This document shows positions 20,904-31,524 of a stretch of DNA of 56,539 bases, piece by piece. The stretch covers positions 1-56,539 of the forward strand of contig CAIPKZ010000344.1 in assembly GCA_903865775.1 (NCBI GenBank), written 5' to 3'. This stretch comes from an uncultured Prolixibacteraceae bacterium (GTDB lineage: Bacteria; Bacteroidota; Bacteroidia; Bacteroidales; Prolixibacteraceae). Both the position numbers and the translations under genes were made by a program. Numbering within the stretch: the first letter of the stretch is position 1; each line of letters starts with the position of its first letter. Below the pieces are notes generated by a model. It was not told the origin of the DNA and ran no database searches. It saw only the letters and a program-made list of their open reading frames with translations.

Positions 20904-21992
20904 ATGGAAAAAGAATCAAATCATAACAAATCATATAAAAGCATACTGCACGAGATGACTCAAACAACACCGACTGTGCTGTGGAATGATTCCTGTGCGA
21001 TTGAAGAATTAAAAAGTTCGATCGGACATGGAGCCCTTGGAGCGACCTGTAATCCGGTGATCGTCAATAGTGTCCTGAAACAGGAATGGGATATTTGGAA
21101 GATGCGAATTCCACAAATAATCCTTGAAAATCCAACCGCTACGGAAGATGAAATTGCCTGGCTGCTTATTGAAGAAATGTCAAAGAAGGCTGCAGCGCTT
21201 TTGATGCCCATATTTATCAGCGAAAAAGGCAAGAATGGACGATTGTCGATACAGACCGATCCGAGGTTCTATCGTAATGCAGAAAAGATTGTTCAGCAGG
21301 CAGTCCATTTCAACGAGCTTGCTCCGAATATCATAGTTAAGATTCCTGTAACAAAGGCCGGAGTAATAGCTATCGAAGAGGCAACTTATTTGGGTATCAG
21401 CATCAATGCAACGGTAAGTTTTACTGTTTCGCAGGCCATTGCCGTTGCAGAAGCTGTTGAACGCGGATTGGTACGTCGCGAGAAGGAAGGAAAGGATATT
21501 AGCACGATGGGGCCGGTCTGCACAATCATGGTAGGAAGGCTCGATGACTTACTGAAGGCTGTGGCAGAAAAGGAAAACATCATCGCAAACCCTGAAATTT
21601 TGGATTGGGCGGGTGTCGCTGTCATGAAGAAAGCGTACAAGATCTACCGTGAAAGAGGATATCGTTTGCGCCTGTTAAGTGCAGCCTTCAGGAACCATTA
21701 TCACTGGTCGGAGTTCATTGGCGGCGATGTTGTGATTTCTCCGCCTTGGCAATGGCAGCAAAGGTATAATGGCTCAGATGTGACTGTGGAAAACAGGATG
21801 GATACGCCTGTAGATGCGAAAATCATTGCAGAACTCGAAAAGAAGTTCGTTGATTTTCGACGTGCATACGATGAAAATGGGTTGACCGTGGAGGAGTTTG
21901 ACGGATTCGGGGCAACAGTAAGGACCTTGAGCCAGTTTTGTCAGGCAACCACCAATGTGATCGCATCGGTAAGGGAAATGATGCTGGTATAG
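20904..21992 (+). CDS. Transaldolase-family protein
   Basis: 'TVLWNDSCAIEELKSSIGHGALGATCNPVIVNSVL' (D and T-NP motifs), 'NIIVKIPVTKAGVIAIEEATYLGISINATVSFTVSQAIAVAEA' (VKIP Schiff-base lysine region and N-AT-SF motif). Confidence 0.85.
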   Translation: MEKESNHNKSYKSILHEMTQTTPTVLWNDSCAIEELKSSIGHGALGATCNPVIVNSVLKQEWDIWKMRIPQIILENPTATEDEIAWLLIEEMSKKAAALLMPIFISEKGKNGRLSIQTDPRFYRNAEKIVQQAVHFNELAPNIIVKIPVTKAGVIAIEEATYLGISINATVSFTVSQAIAVAEAVERGLVRREKEGKDISTMGPVCTIMVGRLDDLLKAVAEKENIIANPEILDWAGVAVMKKAYKIYRERGYRLRLLSAAFRNHYHWSEFIGGDVVISPPWQWQQRYNGSDVTVENRMDTPVDAKIIAELEKKFVDFRRAYDENGLTVEEFDGFGATVRTLSQFCQATTNVIASVREMMLV

Positions 21993-22022
21993 ATACAGAT
22001 TAATGTGATAGCCGGAAAAACT

Positions 22023-22919
22023 ATGAACAGAGATAAAACATGCCAGTTATTGGCAAAATCTTCTTCTGATAAAGAGATTTACCAAACCATTACCTCAGAG
22101 GAGGCAGGATGGAATCATCTGAATTTCACGGCCAGAACATTGAATCATGGACAAAAATGGGTTGGAGAAACCGGGAACAATGAATATCTTTTTGTCTTGC
22201 TTGGCGGGAATTTTATGGCAGAAACCTCTGCAGGAACATGGAAGACTTCAAACGGCAGAAAAGATGTTTTCAGTGGTCTGCCGCATGCATTGTACCTTCC
22301 GAAAAATACAAATTTTGAAATCACGCCTGTAGGCAATTCTCTTGACATTGCTTGCGGATGGTGTGCCGCTGAAGAGTTTTTCCCGGCTCACCTCGTAACT
22401 CCGGCTGATGTTCTGAATATGGGAATTGAATACCGCGGGGGCGATAATGCCAGCCGTCAGATTAACAGAATTTTGCCTCCGGGATCAGCATGCAGTAAGC
22501 TGGTTTGTGTTGAAGTTTATACTCCTTCAGGAAACTGGAGTTCATTTCCGGCGCATAAACATGATAGCCGAAAAACTGATCCGCTGACAGGTAAGCTTTT
22601 GGAAGCCGATCTGGAGGAAATTTATTTTTATAAAATTGACCAACCACAAGGATTTGCTATGCAGAAAGTTTACAACGATGACCGGAGTCTGAATGAAATT
22701 GCAGAGGCCCGTAACAACGACGTAGTTCTGGTTACTGAAGGCTATCACCCTGTCGTTGCTGGTCATGGATACCATGTGTATTATCTTAATTTTCTGGCAG
22801 GAAGTGACCAGAGTCTGGCCAGTTCGGATGATCCCGATCACAAATGGATTTATGGAACCTGGAAAGGAATGGATCCGCGAATTCCCATGGTGACTATCGA
22901 CATGAACAGGGAATTGTGA
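22023..22919 (+). CDS. iolB: 5-deoxy-glucuronate isomerase
   Basis: 'EAGWNHLNFTARTLNHGQKW', 'CVEVYTPSGNWSSFPAHKHD', 'LEEIYFYKIDQPQGFAMQKVY', 'VVLVTEGYHPVVAGHGYHVYYLNFLAG' are IolB signatures. Confidence 0.92.
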   Translation: MNRDKTCQLLAKSSSDKEIYQTITSEEAGWNHLNFTARTLNHGQKWVGETGNNEYLFVLLGGNFMAETSAGTWKTSNGRKDVFSGLPHALYLPKNTNFEITPVGNSLDIACGWCAAEEFFPAHLVTPADVLNMGIEYRGGDNASRQINRILPPGSACSKLVCVEVYTPSGNWSSFPAHKHDSRKTDPLTGKLLEADLEEIYFYKIDQPQGFAMQKVYNDDRSLNEIAEARNNDVVLVTEGYHPVVAGHGYHVYYLNFLAGSDQSLASSDDPDHKWIYGTWKGMDPRIPMVTIDMNREL

Positions 22920-22957
22920 AAATAAGTTAGAAGTACTAAAAAATAAAGTGCATCAAA

Positions 22958-24817
22958 ATGACAACAATTAAATTAACCGTTGGACAGGCCGTAGTGAAGT
23001 TTCTTAAAAACCAGTATGTGGAACGCGACGGTTTTAAAAGTCCATTCTTTGCGGGATGTCTGGGAATTTTCGGTCATGGCATTGTTGCCGGTGTGGGCGA
23101 AGGTTTGATGGAAGACACCAATTTCAGATACATCATGACCAAAAATGAGCAAGCTTCGGTTCATGTCGCGATTGCTTATGCCAAAATGAAAAACCGGATG
23201 GGAACCTTTGCCTGCATCTCGTCTATCGGACCGGGAGCAACCAACATGGTTACCGGTGCCGCCTGCGCAACCATAAACCGCCTTCCGGTATTGCTCATTC
23301 CGGGCGATATTTTTGCCCGCCGCAATGTTGCTCCTGTTTTGCAGCAACTCGAGTCATCCACGTCACAGGATATTTCAGTAAACGACTGTTTTAAACCGGT
23401 CTCCAAATATTGGGATCGCATCAACCGGGCCGAACAATTAATTACTTCTTTACCCGAAGTGATGCGCGTTCTTACTTCTCCTTCTGAAACCGGTGCGGTT
23501 ACACTGGCCTTGCCACAGGATGTTCAGGCTGAAGCTTTTGATTTTCCTGAAGAATTGTTCCGTAAACGGGTTTGGAGAATTCAGCGCCCGAGACCTGATT
23601 TGGATTTGTTGAAAGAAGCTGTCCAATGGATAAAAGCCTCGAAAAAACCGGTTATTGTTGCCGGAGGTGGAGTAATCTACAGCGAAGCCACTGAAGCGTT
23701 GGCCAGCTTGGTTCAGAAAACCCGGATACCGGTAACCGAAACTTTTGCCGGCAAAGGATCGTTGCCGTACAATCACCCTTCAAATTTGGGGGCTGTGGGT
23801 GTAACCGGAACTCCGGGAGCCAATGAATATACCGAACAGGCTGATTTGGTGATCGGCATCGGAACCCGATACAGCGATTTCACTACAGCATCAAAAACAG
23901 CGTTCCAAAATCCAAATGTCAAATTCATCAACATCAATATTGCCGAATTCGATTCGCACAAACACAGTGCCTTGCCATTGATAGCCGATGCCAGAGTTTG
24001 TCTGGAAGAACTGACCGAATTACTTGCAGGCTATCGGGTTGCCGATGAATATCATTCGCGTGTTTTAATTCTGAATCAGGAATGGGACAAAATGGTTACC
24101 GAATTTTATGCGGTTTCCGGAGAAACTCCAGTTCATCAGCGCGAGGTTGTTGGTGCGGTAAACGATTTTTCCGGCCCGCGTGATGTGGTTTTGTGTGCTG
24201 CCGGAAGTTTACCCGGTGATCTTCATAAACTATGGAGAACGCTCGACAACAAAGGATTTCATCTTGAATACGGCTATTCTACCATGGGGTATGAATGTGC
24301 TGCAGGTATGGGAGCCAAAATGGCCTGTCCAGACCGTGAAATTTATGTGATGGTGGGAGATGGCAATTACCTGATGATGAACAGTGAGATTGTTACCTCA
24401 ATTCAGGAAGGTGTGAAATTCATCATCATTCTGCTAAACAACAATGGTTTTGCAAGTATCGGTGGTCTTTCTCAATCCATCGGTTCGGAGCGTTTCGGAA
24501 CTAAATACCGCTATCGCGAAGAAGAAACCGGACTTTTAAGCGGCGATGTTCTTCCTGTCGATTATGCGCAAAATGCCCGAAGTCTTGGCGCTTATGTGAT
24601 TGAAGCCCAAAACATCGATTCGCTGAAAGCTGCTCTGGCAGAAGCTAAAAAGCAGAATAAGACTACGGTAATTACCATCGAAACCAGCCTGACGAAAGGA
24701 GTACCCGGATATGCCTGGTGGGAAGTTGCCATAGCCGAGGTTTCGGAAGTCGATACGGTAAAAGAAGCCTATTCCGATTATTTGGAGAAAAAGAAAAAAC
24801 AAAGGTATTACTTGTAA
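22958..24817 (+). CDS. iolD: 3D-(3,5/4)-trihydroxycyclohexane-1,2-dione acylhydrolase (ThDP-dependent)
   Basis: 'GCLGIFGHGIVAGVGEGL', 'MTKNEQASVHVAIAYAKMKNRMGTFACISSIGPGATNMVTGAA', 'EYGYSTMGYECAAGMGAKMACPDREIYVMVGDGNYLMMNSEI', 'GFASIGGLSQSIGSERFGTKYR'. Confidence 0.94.
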   Translation: MTTIKLTVGQAVVKFLKNQYVERDGFKSPFFAGCLGIFGHGIVAGVGEGLMEDTNFRYIMTKNEQASVHVAIAYAKMKNRMGTFACISSIGPGATNMVTGAACATINRLPVLLIPGDIFARRNVAPVLQQLESSTSQDISVNDCFKPVSKYWDRINRAEQLITSLPEVMRVLTSPSETGAVTLALPQDVQAEAFDFPEELFRKRVWRIQRPRPDLDLLKEAVQWIKASKKPVIVAGGGVIYSEATEALASLVQKTRIPVTETFAGKGSLPYNHPSNLGAVGVTGTPGANEYTEQADLVIGIGTRYSDFTTASKTAFQNPNVKFININIAEFDSHKHSALPLIADARVCLEELTELLAGYRVADEYHSRVLILNQEWDKMVTEFYAVSGETPVHQREVVGAVNDFSGPRDVVLCAAGSLPGDLHKLWRTLDNKGFHLEYGYSTMGYECAAGMGAKMACPDREIYVMVGDGNYLMMNSEIVTSIQEGVKFIIILLNNNGFASIGGLSQSIGSERFGTKYRYREEETGLLSGDVLPVDYAQNARSLGAYVIEAQNIDSLKAALAEAKKQNKTTVITIETSLTKGVPGYAWWEVAIAEVSEVDTVKEAYSDYLEKKKKQRYYL

Positions 24818-24850
24818 ATCATACAGATAACAAGACTTTATACAAAAAAT

Positions 24851-26323
24851 ATGACAACAATTCTGCGAAATTATATCAACGGACAGTGGGTTGAAAGTAA
24901 AGGAAAGGATCTACTGAATGTTATTAATCCGGCCACGGGGAAGTCAATCATTAAAGTTCCGGCAGGCAGCGCCATCGATATTGAAGAGGCTGCCAAGGCT
25001 GCTTCCGAAGCTTGGCCGGCATGGAGAAATACACCGGCAACCCAGCGTGTACAGTATTTGTATAGCATGAAACAAATTCTGGAAAAGCACACTGATGAAA
25101 TAGCTGCAATTTGCACCAAAGAGTGTGGTAAAACTTTTGCCGAATCAAAAGCCGAAATAGTCAGGGCTGTCGAAAATATCGAAGTTGCCTGTGGTATTCC
25201 AACACTCATGCAAAGTGTTTTTTCTGAAGATATTGCCACTGGTGTCGATGAGTTTGTTATTCGGCAACCTTTGGGAGTGGGGGCATGCATTTCTCCGTTC
25301 AATTTCCCGATCATGATCCCGTTTTGGTTCATGCCATATGCCATCGCATGTGGAAATACCTACATCGTAAAACCTTCGGAAAAAGTGCCAATGACCATGA
25401 CACGGATTTTCGAATTGTTCGAAAGCATCGGTTTGCCAAAAGGTGTCCTGAATATGGTTCACGGTGGCAGAGATACAGTTGATGCTATCCTGAAAAATCC
25501 GCTCATTCCGGCAATCAGCTTTGTCGGATCAACTGCGGTAGCCAAATATGTTTATCAAACCGGAGCTGCAAACGGAAAAAGAGTTCAGGCGCAGGGTGGC
25601 GCAAAAAATGCAGTCGTCGTAATGCCCGATGCTGACGTGGAAACAACAGTCCGTATTATCGCCGACAGTGCTTTCGGATGTGCCGGTCAGCGTTGCCTTG
25701 CAGCTTCAGTTTTAGTGATTGTTGGCGATGCTGCTGAAAAAATCACCCCAAAACTCATCAAACTGGCTCAGTCGAAAAAGACCGGAAACGGGATGACTCC
25801 TGATGTCGATATGGGACCAGTGATTACCATGGAAAGCATGGAAAGAATCCGCAAAATCATTGAGACGGGAATCGAAGATGGGGTGAAGCTTTTATTGGAT
25901 GGAAGAGAAGTCAAAGTTACCGGATTTGAAGATGGATTCTTTATCGGGCCTACAATTCTTGGAAATGTGAGTGCCGAAAGTGAAGTTTATCAAACTGAAA
26001 TATTTGGACCTGTTCTGAGTGTCATCAATGTCAAAACCCTTGATGAGGCCATTGAGCTGATCAACAAAAACCGGTATGGAAACTCAGCCTGTATTTTTAC
26101 CCGAAGCGGCGCTGCGGCACGAAAATTCCGTCATGAAACGCTAGCCGGAAATATCGGCGTAAACATTGGCGTAGCTGCTCCGATGGCATTTTTCCCTTTC
26201 AGCGGCTGGAAAGAAAGCTTCTTCGGAGATCTGCACGGACAGTCATCTCACGCAGTTGAATTCTATACCCAGACCAAAGTTGTTATCGAACGATGGAATG
26301 AAGAATGGACCAGAAAATTCTAA
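24851..26323 (+). CDS. iolA: CoA-acylating methylmalonate/malonate-semialdehyde dehydrogenase
   Basis: 'GACISPFNFPIMIPFWFMPYAIACGNTYIVKPSEKVP', 'GGAKNAVVVMPDAD', 'SAFGCAGQRCLAASV' (MMSDH-type catalytic Cys), 'AFFPFSGWKESFFGDLHGQ'. Confidence 0.92.
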   Translation: MTTILRNYINGQWVESKGKDLLNVINPATGKSIIKVPAGSAIDIEEAAKAASEAWPAWRNTPATQRVQYLYSMKQILEKHTDEIAAICTKECGKTFAESKAEIVRAVENIEVACGIPTLMQSVFSEDIATGVDEFVIRQPLGVGACISPFNFPIMIPFWFMPYAIACGNTYIVKPSEKVPMTMTRIFELFESIGLPKGVLNMVHGGRDTVDAILKNPLIPAISFVGSTAVAKYVYQTGAANGKRVQAQGGAKNAVVVMPDADVETTVRIIADSAFGCAGQRCLAASVLVIVGDAAEKITPKLIKLAQSKKTGNGMTPDVDMGPVITMESMERIRKIIETGIEDGVKLLLDGREVKVTGFEDGFFIGPTILGNVSAESEVYQTEIFGPVLSVINVKTLDEAIELINKNRYGNSACIFTRSGAAARKFRHETLAGNIGVNIGVAAPMAFFPFSGWKESFFGDLHGQSSHAVEFYTQTKVVIERWNEEWTRKF

Positions 26324-26353
26324 ACCGATCATCATGCTAAAACATAAACCGAT

Positions 26354-27253
26354 ATGATAAAAATAGCTAATGCCCCATGTTCATGGGGAGTACTCGAATT
26401 TGATCTTGGCGGCAAAGCTGCCGGTTTTGAACAGGTCCTTGACGAAATCCGTGAAACCGGATATGAAGGATCAGAACTTGGCGATTGGGGCTTCATGCCT
26501 GCCGTTCCTTCTGAATTAAAGCACGAACTTGACAAACGCAAGCTTGCGATGGTCGGCGCTTTTGTTCCGGTATTTCTGAAAGATCGTTCCAAACATGCTG
26601 CAGGTGCCGAACTTGCTGTAAAAACAGCTAGGCTGATGGCTGATGCCGGATATCCCGAAGCATTTATTGTTCTGGCCGACGACAACGGAAGTGTGCCGGA
26701 ACGTACTCTGAATGCCGGAAGAGTTTCAGCAAAAATAGGATTGACCAGTGAAGAATGGCAAATATTTGCTGAAGGAGCAAATTTTGTTGCTGCTAAAGTG
26801 AAAGCAGAAACCGGACTTCGAACTGTATTTCATCATCATTGTGCCGGTTATGTCGAAACTCCGTCTGAAGTTGACCAATTGATGGCCTTGACAGATCCGG
26901 CATTGGTCGGTCTGGTGCTTGATATGGGGCATTTTCAGTTTGGTGGAGGCGACCCGCTGGCAGCCTTGAAAAAACATCAGGCACGAATCTGGCACATTCA
27001 TTTTAAAGATTGTCATCCCGAAATTGCAGCAAAGTCAGCCCTCGAAGGTTGGGATTATTTTCAATCGGTCGGAAACGGAGTTTTCTGCGAACTGGGTAAA
27101 GGTGGAGTAAATTTTCCGGCGATTGTTGAAGAACTGACCCGGCAAAATTACAGCGGATGGATAGTTGTTGAACAGGATGTTTTGCCCGGAATGGGAAATC
27201 CAAAAGTTTGTGCACAGAAAAATCGTGAATACATTAAATCGCTTGGCCTGTAA
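26354..27253 (+). CDS. iolE: myo-inosose dehydratase-type TIM-barrel protein
   Basis: 'IANAPCSWGVLEFD', 'GYEGSELGDWGFMP', 'TVFHHHCAGYVETPSEVDQL', 'GLVLDMGHFQFGGGDPLAALKKHQARIWHIHFKD', 'WIVVEQDVLPG'; located between iolA and iolG. Confidence 0.85.
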   Translation: MIKIANAPCSWGVLEFDLGGKAAGFEQVLDEIRETGYEGSELGDWGFMPAVPSELKHELDKRKLAMVGAFVPVFLKDRSKHAAGAELAVKTARLMADAGYPEAFIVLADDNGSVPERTLNAGRVSAKIGLTSEEWQIFAEGANFVAAKVKAETGLRTVFHHHCAGYVETPSEVDQLMALTDPALVGLVLDMGHFQFGGGDPLAALKKHQARIWHIHFKDCHPEIAAKSALEGWDYFQSVGNGVFCELGKGGVNFPAIVEELTRQNYSGWIVVEQDVLPGMGNPKVCAQKNREYIKSLGL

Positions 27254-27285
27254 GTGATTTTTCAAATCATTATAAAAACTGAAAA

Positions 27286-28314
27286 ATGAAGAAATTAAAA
27301 CTTGGAGTAATCGGAACAGGACGAATTGGTAAAGTTCATATTGCCACCTTGGTTCAAAGTGTTCCGCAGGCAGAAGTCGTTGCCATTGCCGATATTAATC
27401 CGGATGCTGCAAATGAAGTGGCCAAAGCTTTTGGGATCAGCAACGTATTCGACAATTATTCGGAAGTAATTAACCATCCCGAAGTTGATGCAGTGGTGAT
27501 TTGTTCGCCAACCGACACGCATGCCCAATATATTGTGGCAGCTGCGAAAGCAGGGAAACACATTTTCTGCGAAAAACCTGTTGATCTGTCACTTGAAGTC
27601 ATTCAGGATGCACTTGATGCAGTTGCGAAAGCAGGTGTTAAATTAATGGTAGGTTTTAACCGTCGTTTTGATCCCAATTTTTCAAAACTGAAACAGTTGG
27701 TCGGGGACGATAAAATCGGTAATCCGCACATTCTGAAAATTACTTCCCGCGATCCGGCGCCACCACCGGCCGAATACAGCGCGGTTTCAGGCGGAATGTT
27801 TATGGACATGACCATTCATGATTTTGATATGGCCCGGTACATCGTAGGGAGCGAAGTCACTGAAGTTTATACCAATGCTACCGTTTTGGTCGATCCTGAA
27901 ATTGGCAAAGCCGGTGATGTGGATACAGCAATTATCACGCTGACTTTTGCCAATGGTGCCATTGGAGTAATTGATAATAGCCGCAAAGCCGTTTATGGTT
28001 ACGACCAGCGGGTCGAAATATTTGGATCAAAAGGAATGGCATGCGCGGATAACAATTATCCGGAAAACCACCGCTATTATGCTGCTGACGGTGTTCATAG
28101 TTCATTACCGCTGAATTTCTTCATGGACAGGTATCTCGAAGCTTACGCCAATGAGATGAAAATATTCTGTGATTCGGTGGTCAATGATTTGCCTCTTCCG
28201 GTTTCTGGGATCGATGGTTTAAAATCGGTTGCAATTGCACTGGCAGCCAAAAAATCATACCTCGAAAATCGAAAAGTACTAATATCCGAGATCTTAAAAC
28301 CAGTTCAGGAATAA
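27286..28314 (+). CDS. iolG: Inositol 2-dehydrogenase (Gfo/Idh/MocA family)
   Basis: 'LGVIGTGRIGKVHIATL', 'CSPTDTHAQYIVAAAKAGKHIFCEKPVDLS', 'MVGFNRRFDPNF', 'GGMFMDMTIHDFDMARYIVGSEV'. Confidence 0.92.
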   Translation: MKKLKLGVIGTGRIGKVHIATLVQSVPQAEVVAIADINPDAANEVAKAFGISNVFDNYSEVINHPEVDAVVICSPTDTHAQYIVAAAKAGKHIFCEKPVDLSLEVIQDALDAVAKAGVKLMVGFNRRFDPNFSKLKQLVGDDKIGNPHILKITSRDPAPPPAEYSAVSGGMFMDMTIHDFDMARYIVGSEVTEVYTNATVLVDPEIGKAGDVDTAIITLTFANGAIGVIDNSRKAVYGYDQRVEIFGSKGMACADNNYPENHRYYAADGVHSSLPLNFFMDRYLEAYANEMKIFCDSVVNDLPLPVSGIDGLKSVAIALAAKKSYLENRKVLISEILKPVQE

Positions 28315-28390
28315 TCCTGAACCCGGGTTTTGAAAGATTATACTATACGATCAATTTAACTATTTAATTTTTACAACTAATTTTTAAATT

Positions 28391-31300
28391 ATGAAATGGA
28401 AATCTATTATTAAAAAGAAGACTGCCCTTCTACTGATTATTGGGGCTGTTGTATTCTCTCCCGGATTGCATGCCAATGCACTTCAAGGGCAAAATGATTC
28501 CGGAATCCAAAGTAATGTCCCACTGAAGATTGCGGGAAAGGTTACTGATTCAAAAGGTGAGGCAATTCCGGGCGTAAATGTTATCGTGAAAGGTACTAAC
28601 ATTGGAATTGTTACCGATTCGAAAGGCCAGTTTACTATTGAAGTCCGCGATAATAAAGCAATATTGGCATTTTCCTTTGTAGGTATGAAAACGCAGGAAA
28701 TAACTGTTGGAAATCAAACTTTACTAACGGTTGTTCTTACCGAAGATGCCGTTGGAATTGATGAAGTAGTTGCCATTGGTTATGGTACACAAAAGAAAGC
28801 CGATCTGACTGGTTCTGTTGCTACTATAGCATCTGAAAAACTGACTCAGGGGATTAACCAATCGGTAAGCCACGCTTTGCAAGGTCAGGTATCTGGAGTT
28901 ACAGTTATTCAGAATTCCGGTGAACCTGGTGGAGGCGTAGAAATAAGAATCAGAGGTGCAGGCTCAATCAATGATAATAGCCCACTGTATGTTGTGGATG
29001 GAATAATTGGAGGAATAAATAATCTTAATCCGTCTGATATTGAAAGTATGACCGTGCTTAAAGATGCTGCTTCTGCTGCAATATATGGTTCCCGTGGTGC
29101 TAACGGAGTTATTATTGTGACGACTAAAAAAGGAAAAAAGAACCAGAAAACTTCAGTTTCTTTTAATACCAGCCAAGGTGTACAGCAAGCATGGAAGATG
29201 CCAACATCATTATCTGCTGAAGATAGAAATATGATACACAAAGAAGCTTTGACCAATGATGGCACTGCTACCAGCGAATCAATCTGGAACTATTATAATG
29301 ATCCGAAAAATGCAGTTACCAGAACTGATTGGTTTAAAGAGGTATTGAAACCTGCCTATATTTCAAACACAGACTTTAGCATTCAGGGTGGCGGTGAAAG
29401 TTCAAATTACCTGTTCAGTCTGGGATATCTGAACAACAACGGTATTGTTACCGGAACAAACTACAAAAGATATAACGTAAGGTTTAACAGCCAGCACGAG
29501 ATTGCCAAAAACTTAACTTTTGGAGAAAATTTCTCGGTGGTTGTTAATGAGCAAAAAGGTGCCGATACGCGTGGAGGGTACGATGGAGTATTGAGCTCAG
29601 CTCTTTTCAATATGCGCAATACCCCAGTATGGGTCGACCAAGCCAATCTGATTTATGGGACTCCTTCAGGAGACTTTCCAAATCCAGTTGCGTCTCTGAA
29701 TAGTCGGGATATGTCTCAGAAAAACAATGGATTTGGCGGAAACGCATATCTGGAATATAAATTTTTGAATTTCCTTACTCTGAAAACAGATTTAGGATAC
29801 AATTGGGGATCAGGGAAAAATAAGAACTTCAAATCAATTGCAATTGGCGGAGGCCGCGGTTTGGATCAGAATAGTTTGAACGAAAATTACAGTACCTCTC
29901 AAACCTGGGTATGGAATAATACTCTAGCATTCGATAAACGTTTTGACAAACATCATTTGGCTGTACTTGCCGGGATGTCAATGGAATCAGGCATCTATGA
30001 ATGGCTGGCTTCCGGAACTGCCAAGAATTTCAGTAACGAAAGCCCTGCATTGCGCTATTTTAACAATGGTGGAACCTTCCCCGATCACGTGACAGGAAGT
30101 GCCGATGATTATGCCTTACAAAGCTATTTTGGACGGGCAAGCTATGAGTTTTCAGACAAATATCTGTTTGCTGCCAATATTCGGGCAGATGGTTCTTCTA
30201 AATTTCCTTCTGATAAACGATGGGGAGTGTTTCCTTCCTTTTCAGGTGGTTGGAGAATTTCCAATGAGGATTTTTTCAGTGGTTTAACCAACACTATTTC
30301 AGATTTAAAACTAAGAGCAAGTTGGGGTCAGTTGGGAAATGACAAAATTCCCAATTACCAGTATTACAGTACAGTAAGCACTGTTGAATCACCAACGCTT
30401 GGTGGAAATTCATTCACAGCGGTGGCTCAGAACCGATATGCCAATCCAAATATTCAATGGGAAGTTACTACCCAGACTGACCTTGGAATTGATGCAAGTT
30501 TTCTGAATAACCGCCTTTCTTTGACAGCTGATTATTTTGATAAGGAAACAACTAACATTTTGGTTCAGGTACCCTTGGTTTCATCGCTGGGCGTTGGAAC
30601 CGCTCCTTACCAGAACTCCGGACAAGTTTCAAACAAAGGTTATGAACTTGGAATTACCTACCGAAACATGGACAATGAATTTAAATATTCAGTTACCGCA
30701 AATGTTTCACACGTTGCCAATAAGTTAGTAACATTTGGTGTTGCCGGCGATAAGGAAATATTCGCTGCAAACTACAAAAATGTCTATGTTGGAAGAATTG
30801 CTGAAGGTCAACCTTTAGGGCACTTTTATGTACTCAATGCATTAGGCCTTTTTCAGGACCAAAGTGAGATTGATAATTACAAAAATGCCTCCGGAAATAA
30901 AATTCAACCCTATGCTGTTCCGGGTGATGTCAAATTTGAAGACCGGAACAAAGATGGTGTAATTGGAGCCAACGACCGTTTCAATGCTGGGAGCAGCTTC
31001 CCGGCCCTTACTGCTTCTCTGAATTTTAATGCAGATTATAAAGGATTTGACATGAGTATGTTATGGGATGGAACTCAGGGAAATATGATTTTTAACGGAT
31101 TAAAGTTAGGCGGAGTATTTATGCAGGGAACCGGGTACAACAATAGTCCTGAAATACTTGATCGCTGGACTCCTCAGAACAAAAGCACAACGGTTCCAAG
31201 AGTTACAATCAACGATTTGAACAGTAATAAAACCTACAGTACGCTCTATCTTGAAGATGGTAGTTATGCACGTTTGAAATACCTGACTTTTGGTTATACT

Positions 31301-31504
31301 TTTGATAAAAATGTCACAGGAGAAAAGATTTCCAAGCTCCGGGTATATCTAACCTTTCAGAATTTGATTACCATAACCAAGTACACAGGATTTGATCCTG
31401 AAATTGGTGCAAACGGTGATTTCAACAACAATATTTATGGTGTTGACCAAGGTGCATATCCTCAGGCAAGATCCTATATGCTTGGCATTAATTTTAACTT
31501 TTAA
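28391..31504 (+). CDS. SusC/RagA-family TonB-linked outer membrane protein
   Basis: 1037 aa: 'IAGKVTDSKGEAIPGVNVIVKGTNIGIVTDSKGQFTI' carboxypeptidase-like domain, 'VVAIGYGTQKKADLTGSV', 'VLKDAASAAIYGSRGANGVIIVTTKKG' plug. Confidence 0.97.
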   Translation: MKWKSIIKKKTALLLIIGAVVFSPGLHANALQGQNDSGIQSNVPLKIAGKVTDSKGEAIPGVNVIVKGTNIGIVTDSKGQFTIEVRDNKAILAFSFVGMKTQEITVGNQTLLTVVLTEDAVGIDEVVAIGYGTQKKADLTGSVATIASEKLTQGINQSVSHALQGQVSGVTVIQNSGEPGGGVEIRIRGAGSINDNSPLYVVDGIIGGINNLNPSDIESMTVLKDAASAAIYGSRGANGVIIVTTKKGKKNQKTSVSFNTSQGVQQAWKMPTSLSAEDRNMIHKEALTNDGTATSESIWNYYNDPKNAVTRTDWFKEVLKPAYISNTDFSIQGGGESSNYLFSLGYLNNNGIVTGTNYKRYNVRFNSQHEIAKNLTFGENFSVVVNEQKGADTRGGYDGVLSSALFNMRNTPVWVDQANLIYGTPSGDFPNPVASLNSRDMSQKNNGFGGNAYLEYKFLNFLTLKTDLGYNWGSGKNKNFKSIAIGGGRGLDQNSLNENYSTSQTWVWNNTLAFDKRFDKHHLAVLAGMSMESGIYEWLASGTAKNFSNESPALRYFNNGGTFPDHVTGSADDYALQSYFGRASYEFSDKYLFAANIRADGSSKFPSDKRWGVFPSFSGGWRISNEDFFSGLTNTISDLKLRASWGQLGNDKIPNYQYYSTVSTVESPTLGGNSFTAVAQNRYANPNIQWEVTTQTDLGIDASFLNNRLSLTADYFDKETTNILVQVPLVSSLGVGTAPYQNSGQVSNKGYELGITYRNMDNEFKYSVTANVSHVANKLVTFGVAGDKEIFAANYKNVYVGRIAEGQPLGHFYVLNALGLFQDQSEIDNYKNASGNKIQPYAVPGDVKFEDRNKDGVIGANDRFNAGSSFPALTASLNFNADYKGFDMSMLWDGTQGNMIFNGLKLGGVFMQGTGYNNSPEILDRWTPQNKSTTVPRVTINDLNSNKTYSTLYLEDGSYARLKYLTFGYTFDKNVTGEKISKLRVYLTFQNLITITKYTGFDPEIGANGDFNNNIYGVDQGAYPQARSYMLGINFNF

Positions 31505-31524
31505 TCTTTCACAATATGAATATC

